Assembly: GCA_015068235.1 (NCBI GenBank)
Contig: SVKY01000004.1
Coordinates: forward strand, 1-64,000
Direction of reading: 5' to 3'
Source: Oscillospiraceae bacterium
GTDB lineage: Bacteria; Bacillota; Clostridia; Oscillospirales; Oscillospiraceae
DNA length: 64,000 bases
The translations under genes and the position numbers were made by a program. Under the pieces are notes generated by a model. The model saw only the letters and a list, made by a program, of their open reading frames with translations. It was not told where the DNA came from and searched no databases. Positions 48,862-56,490 of this stretch are shown in pieces; within the stretch, counting starts at the first letter, position 1; the number at the start of each line of letters is the position of its first letter.

Positions 48862-48885
48862 GGCGGAGTGAGAGAGATTTGAACC
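48861..48885 (-). other. Prophage attachment site: 3' end of a tRNA gene (probably tRNA-Ser)
   Basis: On the minus strand the 25 bases begin GGTTCAAATC and end ACTCCGCCA: T-stem 3' half, TTCAAAT T-loop, a 7-nt acceptor strand TCACTCC, discriminator G and CCA. Upstream of GG the sequence no longer pairs as a T-stem and no tRNA 5' part exists. This is the signature of a phage att site left after integration into a tRNA 3' end. G73 fits tRNA-Ser; the 5' end should read GGAGTGA. The complete tRNA should lie at the far prophage end, outside the window. Confidence 0.8.
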
Positions 48886-48993
48886 GTCTATCTACCGCAA
48901 TAAAACGATTGATATTACTGCGTTTTACAAATGCAATTGCAAAATCGATTGCAATTATAAAAATAGTAAATATCTCGGTGCTTTGTGTTTTAA

Positions 48994-49083
48994 TCAAAAT
49001 TTTCTTACACGGTCAAGAATGACAAGCAATCTGACCGAATCCTCGCTCAAGTCGAGCACCAGATCATCGCCGGTGCCGCCTGT
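48994..49083 (-). pseudogene. In-frame tail after the amidase stop codon: second copy of the C-terminal repeat
   Basis: Directly after the amidase TAA the same frame reads 29 more codons (TGGTGDDLVLDLSEDSVRLL...DRVRKF) before a TGA at 48994. This matches the last repeat of the amidase (GVGEDLIIDLGEDAIRLMIY) at both protein and DNA level (roughly 70% by eye). It is either a fossil of a longer amidase with two repeats or a read-through extension. Confidence 0.6.
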
Positions 49084-49875
49084 TTACTTTTGAGGGTACA
49101 GACCCATTCGATCGTGATAGATCATCAAACGGATAGCATCCTCGCCAAGATCGATAATCAGATCTTCGCCCACGCCGCCCTTGCCTTTGATGAAGCCAAG
49201 ATCAATCAGACGGTCGAGAGTTTCTTCACGATACACCTTCGGGACTTCCTTGAGATAGTAATAACGCATTTCTTCATCCTCCTTTGTAAGATTGTATTCA
49301 TTTGCAACCTGTGCAGCCTCAGCAGCCGCAAGTCTGCGCAGATTGGCATCGTTCATCAGCCATTTGGTCGTTGCAGAATTGGTGTGGAAGCTCTGCTCCA
49401 AAAGCAAGCAACGCACTCCGAATGTCTGTGCATGACGAATGATTCCGTAGTAATCTGCATTTCCTGCTCCGTTGATCTTGGTCAATGCCTGCGGTCGCTG
49501 CTTCGTGCCCATGGTTTCGGCAATTGCCTTCGCCATAGCCTCGGCAAATGCCTTGTCCTTGTCATAGATCGAATGGAACACAGCAACATAATCCGTTCCG
49601 TTGCTGATGCCGTTGCCGACTGCATTCGAATGCAGGCTCAAGAGCAAATCGCATCCCTTTGCCGTTGCCGCTCTGTCATACAGTGACGGCGACATACGGA
49701 TATTCTTTCTTGTGTTGACAACGGTGACGGCTTCTCCGGTGCTGTCCTTGTACTTTTCAAGCTCTTCAGCAAGAATCAATGACAGCTCGTACATTCTCGT
49801 GCCTTCGGCATACCCAAAGCCACAGGGTGACGGATTGTAGCCTTCACCATGTCCGGGATCAAGACAAATCTTCAT
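49084..49875 (-). CDS. Phage endolysin, N-acetylmuramoyl-L-alanine amidase (Amidase_3)
   Basis: The 263-aa protein starts with the amidase_3 core: DPGHGEG (zinc His near 8), then LLLSLHSNA (second zinc His) and LLLEQSFHTN (catalytic Glu near 166). It cleaves the bond between MurNAc and the stem peptide. After about residue 200 comes a linker with YYYLKEVPKVYREETLDRLIDLG and a short repeat GVGEDLIIDLGEDAIRL, probably a cell-wall-binding part. It lies at the lysis end of the prophage next to a holin. Confidence 0.94.
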   Translation of the reverse strand: MKICLDPGHGEGYNPSPCGFGYAEGTRMYELSLILAEELEKYKDSTGEAVTVVNTRKNIRMSPSLYDRAATAKGCDLLLSLHSNAVGNGISNGTDYVAVFHSIYDKDKAFAEAMAKAIAETMGTKQRPQALTKINGAGNADYYGIIRHAQTFGVRCLLLEQSFHTNSATTKWLMNDANLRRLAAAEAAQVANEYNLTKEDEEMRYYYLKEVPKVYREETLDRLIDLGFIKGKGGVGEDLIIDLGEDAIRLMIYHDRMGLYPQK

Positions 49876-49878
49876 GTG

Positions 49879-50148
49879 TTATTCCTCCCCAACTTCTGTA
49901 GAAACGCATACGTTCTCAAATTTCTTGTACGCATCAAGATAGATTTCGTTCTTGACACCGTTAAAAGTAACTTCGTAATACATACCGTCCGGTAGCGTTG
50001 TCGAAAGCAGTGTCTTTGCATGATGAAGCGTCTTGCCGAACCATACTACAAACACGCCATCCATATCAATGCTAACATTGTCCGCCGGATCGAGATGCTT
50101 CCTCGCATAATCGAGGACGAGTTCCTTCGCCTTCTTCATGTAGTCCAT
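49879..50148 (-). CDS. DUF6275-like phage protein
   Basis: This 89-aa protein is similar in layout to DUF6275 proteins of Firmicute phages: MDGVFVVWFGKTL...KTLLSTTLPDGMYYEVTFNG...YLDAYKKFENV. Its function is unknown. It sits between holin and endolysin in the lysis module. Confidence 0.8.
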   Translation of the reverse strand: MDYMKKAKELVLDYARKHLDPADNVSIDMDGVFVVWFGKTLHHAKTLLSTTLPDGMYYEVTFNGVKNEIYLDAYKKFENVCVSTEVGEE

Positions 50149-50161
50149 AAATCAGTCCTCC

Positions 50162-50344
50162 TCAAAAACTCTTGTGATCCGTTGGATTGTTTGCGACACC
50201 GAATACGATCGTCAAGATCGCGATGATCTGTGCCGAGATGTCCGCCCAAGCCGGGATACTGACCCCAAACCAGTTAACACAAATCAGATAGATCAGCGCC
50301 AGTACCGCCGACCACAGTGGGATAGATTTCAAACGTTCTTTCAT
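50162..50344 (-). CDS. Phage holin
   Basis: This 60-aa protein has two transmembrane helices (LWSAVLALIYLICVNWFGV and ISAQIIAILTIVFGVA) and a short polar tail NNPTDHKSF, the layout of the phi LC3-type holin family. It would form membrane lesions that let the amidase reach the wall; it is 14 bp from the next lysis gene. Confidence 0.85.
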   Translation of the reverse strand: MKERLKSIPLWSAVLALIYLICVNWFGVSIPAWADISAQIIAILTIVFGVANNPTDHKSF

Positions 50345-50363
50345 TGTTTACCTCCTATATAGT

Positions 50364-50747
50364 TCACTCCAAGAAGTCCTGCTCTCGCAGGCATTGAGAA
50401 TACACCCGTTCGATATTGGCAATCGCCATCACAGCTCGGTTGTTCTTATATTCAGGATGGCAATCACAATATCTACGATATGCATCGATGTCCAAGTTCA
50501 CTTGATCAAAGCTCTCTTTACTGTGGCGCACCCCGTGCCTCACTTCGTCCGAGAAACGCAGTATTCGAATGCGCGCATTGTTTGCTCGTTCTTCCTCGAA
50601 CTCTTTTTGCATTTGCTCGACCTTTGCGATCACGGCATCGGTCTTGTCCTTTTTGCGATCATTACGATTGATCAAAAACTGCACAAGCGCAACCAACGCC
50701 GCCCCGAAGGAACCACCCAACAAGGCGGCAATTACAGACCATTCCAT
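50364..50747 (-). CDS. Phage membrane/coiled-coil protein, lysis region
   Basis: This 127-aa protein has an N-terminal transmembrane helix (VIAALLGGSFGAALVALVQFL), a basic patch, a coiled coil (about 30-60) and a conserved tail SKESFDQVNLDIDAYRRYC..HPEYKNN. It is common in clostridial prophages next to holins. The exact role is unknown. Confidence 0.85.
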   Translation of the reverse strand: MEWSVIAALLGGSFGAALVALVQFLINRNDRKKDKTDAVIAKVEQMQKEFEEERANNARIRILRFSDEVRHGVRHSKESFDQVNLDIDAYRRYCDCHPEYKNNRAVMAIANIERVYSQCLREQDFLE

Positions 50748-50763
50748 TACGCTTCACCACTCC

Positions 50764-51366
50764 TTAGCCGTTATGCATTGCCGCAAGCGCCGCCAGTGCC
50801 TCAGCGACCGTTTTATAAGTCGTGCCGCCGATCGTGATATTGCAAGACACATACAGTGCGTCATGTGCTTGTGGGGAAATCATAAACATAGCCACAGCAC
50901 CATTTGATATGGCTAACGTATAAACGCCGGGTCTGCCGTAAGGGCTGTTTTTGGTCAAACTATCAAATTGCATTTTCGTAACGTTCGAATTAGGCTTTTC
51001 GAACAAGGTTAACGAAGCAAAATAAGATTTTGAGCCCACTGCATCGTAAGCCTGCAAGATGATTGCTTTCCCGGCTGCAATCGCTGCCTCAATGTCAGCA
51101 ACCGCAGAAACAAGCGTAACACCGCTGTAAGCTCCGGCATCGTCACGCTGCACCGTTGCCTGTATCACAAACACCCCGGGGATACCGCCGAGATTCGTGT
51201 TGATGCTTTTTAGAGTATCGTTCTGCTCCTGCATCAGCGCTTGCATTGCTGTGTTGTTTTCGCTTGCAAGCTGCCTGATTTCTCTGCTCGTGACATTCGC
51301 CGCCTTCTGCGCCTCGACCAGCTGTTTTCCGGTCTTGTCGCTCATAATGGGTACATTCACACTCAT
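50764..51366 (-). CDS. Phage tail/baseplate-associated protein, unknown
   Basis: This 200-aa protein starts with a helical segment (KQLVEAQKAANVTSREIRQLASEN) and continues with a beta-rich region. There are no enzymatic motifs. It overlaps the end of the large tail protein by 4 bp. The position suggests a tail-tip or fibre accessory protein. Confidence 0.75.
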   Translation of the reverse strand: MSVNVPIMSDKTGKQLVEAQKAANVTSREIRQLASENNTAMQALMQEQNDTLKSINTNLGGIPGVFVIQATVQRDDAGAYSGVTLVSAVADIEAAIAAGKAIILQAYDAVGSKSYFASLTLFEKPNSNVTKMQFDSLTKNSPYGRPGVYTLAISNGAVAMFMISPQAHDALYVSCNITIGGTTYKTVAEALAALAAMHNG

Positions 51367-54300
51367 AATCCGTCCTCCTCATTCCAAATGTACAAATCAT
51401 CACCTGTGTAAGGCTTGTCTAATGTCGGTATTCCGTCAAACGGATACGCACCGTAGCCGGTATCTGTGCCAATGACACGGCAAACCTCGCCGTCCACCGG
51501 CGCATCAACCATATTGATGTTGCTCAAGTCCATAAAGTATTTCCAAAGGACATCTTCACGCTCCGGCTCCTCGCCGATTGCATTGCTTTCGTGCCATGGC
51601 TCATCCCAATAGACATCGATGGAGGTCCATAGCGCACTGTCAGCAGGATATGTACCGTAGGGATATTCATCATACCCGGACAAACGCAAAGCGACCCAAG
51701 CATGCGAGCCCTTTTCGCCCGTGTCGTCTCTGTCACCGTCTGCGTTAAAATCCTTGATGTATGCCATACCGGTCAGATACAGTGCCTCCATGCCATACAG
51801 CCTTGCAACATAGTTAAATGCCTGCGTGAAACTTCCGCAAAGGCCACGATAACGCGCATCAAAAATCGCCATCATGCCCTCAAGCCAAAAGCCGTTTAAG
51901 GTGGAGGCTTCCGCATCCACGTGCAAAATGATGCAATCGTGGATCAGCTTGGCGACCTGCGCACGCTGATTGTCGGTCAAAGCATCTCCGGGAGAGATGC
52001 CGTAAAGCGCAAACACCTTGTCCGTGATCCGCTTAACCTCTTCCTCGCAAATTTCCCGCATTTCCGCTGTACGGTCTGCGTCCGGTACGACTGCAGTCAC
52101 AGACATGATCATGCCGTCATCTCCCGTCTGATACACAGGATGCCAAAACGAGCGGCAAAGTATCGGACTGTCCTGCAAAACACGAACGATCACGTGAAAA
52201 AAAGCATCCTCGGAATCCTCGCCAAATTGGCACAAGGGAATACAGAGCTTACGAGTGTCGGCAATCGTAACGGTTTCGCCCGTCTTCTCGTTGACACCGG
52301 AAAAAGCGCCTGCATCGACCTGAAAAACGATCGGATCAGCCGTGCCAAGTTGGATCGACCGAGTGGGCACATCAAAGCCCTCATACAAGCATCGATAAAT
52401 CCAACGATATAATTCTTCCGTACCGTCAGCGACAGAGCATTTCCAGCCCCACTCGCCTAAGTACGGCTCGTCAAGCGCTGCCGCCGTCTCCAACTGTCTC
52501 CAATTTTCGCCGGACGGATTCGGGCGATCTGTAAGGGTGCAAAGCCCATCATCTGCGCTGACGATCGGCGCAGTCCCAAATAATGCCCTGTGGATCACCG
52601 GCAAATAACCAAGACGATAACCGTACGCCAACGGATGCACGCCATCTCCATCGACCCAATCTGTGGCAGTTTGGGCATAAAACTCGTCCTTTGTAACATT
52701 GCCCAAATCGTTCCACTGGAGGCTTGCCAGGTACTTACTGTCATTTGTGTCGATCTCGCTTTCGCCAAAAACGTCAATGACCTCAACGTTGTAGACCTTG
52801 CAAACCGCCTTAATTGACTCAAACAGCTCTGTCTGCGTGTAGCCTTCCCCGTTTGCCGTGGTCGTCCAATCCGTCCATGCGCTTCCTGTTTTCACACCTG
52901 CCGTTTTGTGCGACAGGAGGAAAAACTTTCTTGCAAGCGGATATTTTTCGTGCATTTCAAACAGTAGTCGTTCCAAACCGCCGAGCGCCGTTGCAAGCAC
53001 ATCCTCGGTAAAATATGCCGCTGATACTGCCTGCGCAGACGGGATCGAGCCCATCGGCGCATCCTTCCAATAGTCGTTAACGCCGCCGTTTGCGATGATA
53101 ATGTCAGCGTCCATGTCGGCATTGATCAGCTGCTCGGGGATCGTCGTGTACTTATCCTGCTTTGTGGACAACGTTGCGCCCGAAACACCCAAATTGATAT
53201 ACGGCATGCCAAGTTCCCCAACAAAGCCCTTTTCCCCGTTGCGATACCCACGGCAGATCGAGTCACCGACCGCCAAAATCACCGGCTGCTTGCTGTTCGA
53301 ACCGCCGACCCAATCACGGTGAATCGGGTAGTTGCCGGTTTCATCCGCGATCCTCGACACGATACGATTGTAGATTTCGCCGCCGGCACGCTGAGAGATG
53401 GCAAGCTGCATATTATAATTTGCAGTATAACGTCTCACATCCAAAACAAAACCACCTGCAGCCGGACGGTCTTGCCAATCTCCGTCCGGATAGGCACTCT
53501 CACCATAGATCGCATAGGAGCCGTCTTTGACGATGTTTGCAATGCGGTAATTGTAGTCCTCGGGCGCGGTTGCACCCCGATATTGCGGCAAGGCGTCCAG
53601 CGGATCCGTCCAATCCTGATCAAGATACAAGCTGTAATCGTTGATGTTCACAATTCTCGAATATACCCTACGGTCGCCTCTTTGCGAAAAAGCGATTTGC
53701 ATAACGTAGTTACCCGTGTACTTGAGCACAACCAACACAAAACCACCCTCAGCAGGTCTGTCAAGCCATTTCGCGTGCTCATGATCGGTACCGTCAGCAT
53801 TTTTTTCGCCGTAAATGGCATAAAAACCATCCTTGACAATGTGCGATATGTAGCACTCGTAATCCTCCGGCGCACACGGACGATACTGCGGCAAAGCCTC
53901 GATAGCATCGGCCAAATTATCGGTGTCCAACTTGGACATATCTCCGATCTGCGCTGCCATAAGCTGCAAAATGACAGCAATCGAGGTTGTGTCGGCAACA
54001 CCGATGCTCGACAGATCGCCGACCAGCGCCAGAAGCTGATCGTACTCATCCGGCGTGACGGGATTTGCGGCAGGCGCATCCAAGGCAGACATCGGATCGA
54101 CTTTCAGTCCGACCTGCATATCTGCCGTCGTTAGCCGCACGCCGCCATCGGCAACACCGATGGCATTGATAAACAGATAGCCGTCTCTGAGGCACGAAGC
54201 AGGCACTTCGGCGGCGGAGCGATCGGTGACAATAACCTTTCTTGCAATCATGTCCAAAGCGTTGATGTTGCGGAAAATGAGGGTAATTGCAAGACCGTCC

Positions 54301-54410
54301 CAATCGTCGTTTGCATCAATGGAGCAAAAGACCGATTTTTCGGCATGCTCAGCAAGTACAACTTTTTCTGCGGTCAGCTCCTGGCCCTTTAGGGTCAATA
54401 AAAATTTCAT
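51363..54410 (-). CDS. Phage tail protein with SGNH hydrolase and transglutaminase-like domains
   Basis: The start at ATG 54410 (MKFLLTLKGQEL) has AAGGAGG upstream and overlaps the previous stop (ATGA). The 1015-aa protein has a baseplate-like N-terminus (about 1-150), two pyocin-knob-type repeats (about 200-385: IVKDGFYAIYGE / IVKDGSYAIYGE), an SGNH/GDSL hydrolase (about 390-620: AVGDSICRGYRNG, IIIANGGVNDYW, DGVHPLAYGY) and a C-terminal transglutaminase-like domain (about 840-980: GLCGSFTQAF Cys, KGSHAWVAL His, SIDVYWDEP Asp). SGNH enzymes can deacetylate surface glycans. The transglutaminase-like triad appears complete, but its reaction is unknown. Confidence 0.85.
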   Translation of the reverse strand: MKFLLTLKGQELTAEKVVLAEHAEKSVFCSIDANDDWDGLAITLIFRNINALDMIARKVIVTDRSAAEVPASCLRDGYLFINAIGVADGGVRLTTADMQVGLKVDPMSALDAPAANPVTPDEYDQLLALVGDLSSIGVADTTSIAVILQLMAAQIGDMSKLDTDNLADAIEALPQYRPCAPEDYECYISHIVKDGFYAIYGEKNADGTDHEHAKWLDRPAEGGFVLVVLKYTGNYVMQIAFSQRGDRRVYSRIVNINDYSLYLDQDWTDPLDALPQYRGATAPEDYNYRIANIVKDGSYAIYGESAYPDGDWQDRPAAGGFVLDVRRYTANYNMQLAISQRAGGEIYNRIVSRIADETGNYPIHRDWVGGSNSKQPVILAVGDSICRGYRNGEKGFVGELGMPYINLGVSGATLSTKQDKYTTIPEQLINADMDADIIIANGGVNDYWKDAPMGSIPSAQAVSAAYFTEDVLATALGGLERLLFEMHEKYPLARKFFLLSHKTAGVKTGSAWTDWTTTANGEGYTQTELFESIKAVCKVYNVEVIDVFGESEIDTNDSKYLASLQWNDLGNVTKDEFYAQTATDWVDGDGVHPLAYGYRLGYLPVIHRALFGTAPIVSADDGLCTLTDRPNPSGENWRQLETAAALDEPYLGEWGWKCSVADGTEELYRWIYRCLYEGFDVPTRSIQLGTADPIVFQVDAGAFSGVNEKTGETVTIADTRKLCIPLCQFGEDSEDAFFHVIVRVLQDSPILCRSFWHPVYQTGDDGMIMSVTAVVPDADRTAEMREICEEEVKRITDKVFALYGISPGDALTDNQRAQVAKLIHDCIILHVDAEASTLNGFWLEGMMAIFDARYRGLCGSFTQAFNYVARLYGMEALYLTGMAYIKDFNADGDRDDTGEKGSHAWVALRLSGYDEYPYGTYPADSALWTSIDVYWDEPWHESNAIGEEPEREDVLWKYFMDLSNINMVDAPVDGEVCRVIGTDTGYGAYPFDGIPTLDKPYTGDDLYIWNEEDGL

Positions 54411-55474
54411 AAATTCCTCCTTAAGATCGTGCTGGCAGATGCCAAAGAGGCACCGAGGATCACTTGTGTTTTCGATGGCGCAAAAAGCGGACATGTAATT
54501 TTTTTGACAGGCATGATCTCGTCAATGTCATGCACGCTCGAACGCAAATGTGCAAAATGACCGGCTGTAAAGGGCTCTGCTGTCGGATCAATAAATGACA
54601 GATCCAAAATCTTAGCCTCGATCGATCTTACCTGCTGTAGGCGCTTGTCAAGCTCAGCCTGCGTTCGCTCCATGAGAGTCTGCGCATCGGTGACATCGGA
54701 AAAAGTGACACAGTCCTCGATCCAGCCGAATTGCTCGATCGCCTCCTCATTGCAAACAAAGGCGTTGCCGCCGTTAATCTCCGCAAACGTCAGATCGTTT
54801 TTGCCGAAGCCGTATAAAACGGTGGCGATCTCGTCACCTGCAAGCGAGATATCGAGCTTGCTGACGTTTTGTCCGTAGACAGCCTTTTGAGAGCAGACCG
54901 AGCGGCACAGCCTGTCCTCGCCGAGCCAGTCAATCACATTCCCGTCACCGTCTCGACGGGCAAAGAGGCTGCCGCCGAATTCCTTGATCAAATCGGAAAA
55001 GACCTTAAATGCCTTTGTCGGCTTTTTAATCTCGTAGACGATCTGACCGATCCCGGAAACGGTGCCAGGCGAAAAAAGCTTGTTTATGGCGATGTTGCGA
55101 GCGTTAAATTGGTCGATCATCGTTTGCAGCACACTTTCGGCAGAGCCCTCAAGCACCTGAGGCATCAAAACGCCGTCGTAGAGATAGTCCAAAACGCCCT
55201 TGCAAACGAGCTTTTTCTGCCAATGCTTTTGCAGCTGCTGTTTTGTGGCGCGTCCGCGCCAAAGCTCTTGATCGTCTCTCATAACAACGATCTCCGAGCG
55301 CATCGTGCAGATGCCGTCAAATTCGGGGTTGTCCTCGCCGATGGTAAGCGAGAGCTGACCGGAATCGTTGTCCTGTGTGACCAACTCAACGTCCCAACCC
55401 TCGCAGCCCTCACGCATCAGATCGACGAGGATATGCGAATAACCACCCGGTAACTCGTGATAAATTCGGATCAT
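54407..55474 (-). CDS. Phage tail protein (endopeptidase/Gp37-like tail family)
   Basis: ATG 55474 (MIRIYHELPGGYSHIL) overlaps the preceding stop by 4 bp and follows AAGG by 8 nt. The 355-aa protein has the layout of siphovirus tail-tip hub proteins (N-terminal beta domain with LSLTIGEDNPEFD, central IYEIKKPTKAFKVFSDLIKEFGGSLFARRDG). Hub proteins connect the tail tube to the receptor-binding proteins. The C-terminal peptidase part seen in longer homologues is absent. Confidence 0.8.
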   Translation of the reverse strand: MIRIYHELPGGYSHILVDLMREGCEGWDVELVTQDNDSGQLSLTIGEDNPEFDGICTMRSEIVVMRDDQELWRGRATKQQLQKHWQKKLVCKGVLDYLYDGVLMPQVLEGSAESVLQTMIDQFNARNIAINKLFSPGTVSGIGQIVYEIKKPTKAFKVFSDLIKEFGGSLFARRDGDGNVIDWLGEDRLCRSVCSQKAVYGQNVSKLDISLAGDEIATVLYGFGKNDLTFAEINGGNAFVCNEEAIEQFGWIEDCVTFSDVTDAQTLMERTQAELDKRLQQVRSIEAKILDLSFIDPTAEPFTAGHFAHLRSSVHDIDEIMPVKKITCPLFAPSKTQVILGASLASASTILRRNL

Positions 55475-56490
55475 TCCAGCCACCTTCTTTCGAACGAAAT
55501 GGTCTCGTAGCTTTCTTCATCCGATGTGTCGTGACGGAAAGCAAGCACAGGGATATCTCCGGAGCGAGCGTACAGCTCCGGCGAGGAAGTATGGTGCATT
55601 TTGGAGACACCGTTGACGCTGACAAGCACGCTGATGGGCGTATTTTTGGAGCATAAAAGCGGAGTCGGAAAGCTTCCGTTTTTCAAAATTTGCGCCTCAT
55701 AGGAGGGCACACACACGATGTCGAGCAGGTTGACAGGGGCGTAGGATTGCAATCGTACAACAAAAATGTACAGATAGCCATCCTGCCCTGTTTGAACGAT
55801 CGGAGAGAAGGCGTCGGGCATTTGCGGAGCGTTGGAGGCTCTCCAATATCCTTTGTTGAGCATCCGACCCGACAAATAATACGTCTCGTTTGCCTCTAAC
55901 GTAACCCTGAACACAGCATAAGTGTGGATGCTGGCGGCAGTCGTCACAAGGCTGACCGTCACAGACTCCGTGTCACCGATCGTGCCCCCTTCGCAAGAGC
56001 TGAGCTCTGCCAAGAATTCCGTATTTGTGTAGGTGATGCGATTGTGCGATCGGTCGAGGATCGGGAGCTCCAAAAAATCTCGATGCGGCTCAAGAAACCA
56101 CGGCTGACAGACCGCCGTCAATGTCACCTGCGCATGTGCCAAATTGCTAAAATCCTTGGATAGCTGCACCCTGCCTTTCAGGAGCTTTCCGCCGTGATTG
56201 GGGTGTATGATGGTGCATTTTTTGCCGTGGACAGAGCGGATAAATTCTGTGATGATCATTTCCCTGCTTGCCAAATTCCCCTCTGAGAGCTCAAAAACAG
56301 CCTCCAGGCGGCGAATCTGATACAGAGGATAACCGGCAGCAGCCTCAGAAAAATCCAAGCAGCCATCCATGCCCTCGACCTCGACCCAGTCCTCAAAGGC
56401 TTGTGGGGTCGAAAGTGAAAGCTTGCTCATGGTAAAGCCATACTTGGCGGTGTCAAAATTGCCTACGATCAAGCCACGTCTGTCCATCAT
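55471..56490 (-). CDS. Phage distal tail protein (Dit-like)
   Basis: This 339-aa protein has the N-terminal Dit signature (TMSKLSLSTPQAFEDWVEVEG, then YPLYQIRRLEAVFEL). A galectin-like beta region follows (about 130-320). It forms the ring at the tail tip. Gene order tape measure-Dit-tail hub, and 4-bp overlaps on both sides, support the call. Confidence 0.85.
   Translation of the reverse strand: MMDRRGLIVGNFDTAKYGFTMSKLSLSTPQAFEDWVEVEGMDGCLDFSEAAAGYPLYQIRRLEAVFELSEGNLASREMIITEFIRSVHGKKCTIIHPNHGGKLLKGRVQLSKDFSNLAHAQVTLTAVCQPWFLEPHRDFLELPILDRSHNRITYTNTEFLAELSSCEGGTIGDTESVTVSLVTTAASIHTYAVFRVTLEANETYYLSGRMLNKGYWRASNAPQMPDAFSPIVQTGQDGYLYIFVVRLQSYAPVNLLDIVCVPSYEAQILKNGSFPTPLLCSKNTPISVLVSVNGVSKMHHTSSPELYARSGDIPVLAFRHDTSDEESYETISFERRWLE

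Noticed and set aside
48861..48990. Complete tRNA gene at the prophage edge
   Set aside because: Only the T-loop and acceptor 3' half are present; no anticodon arm, D arm or matching 5' GGAGTGA could be found.
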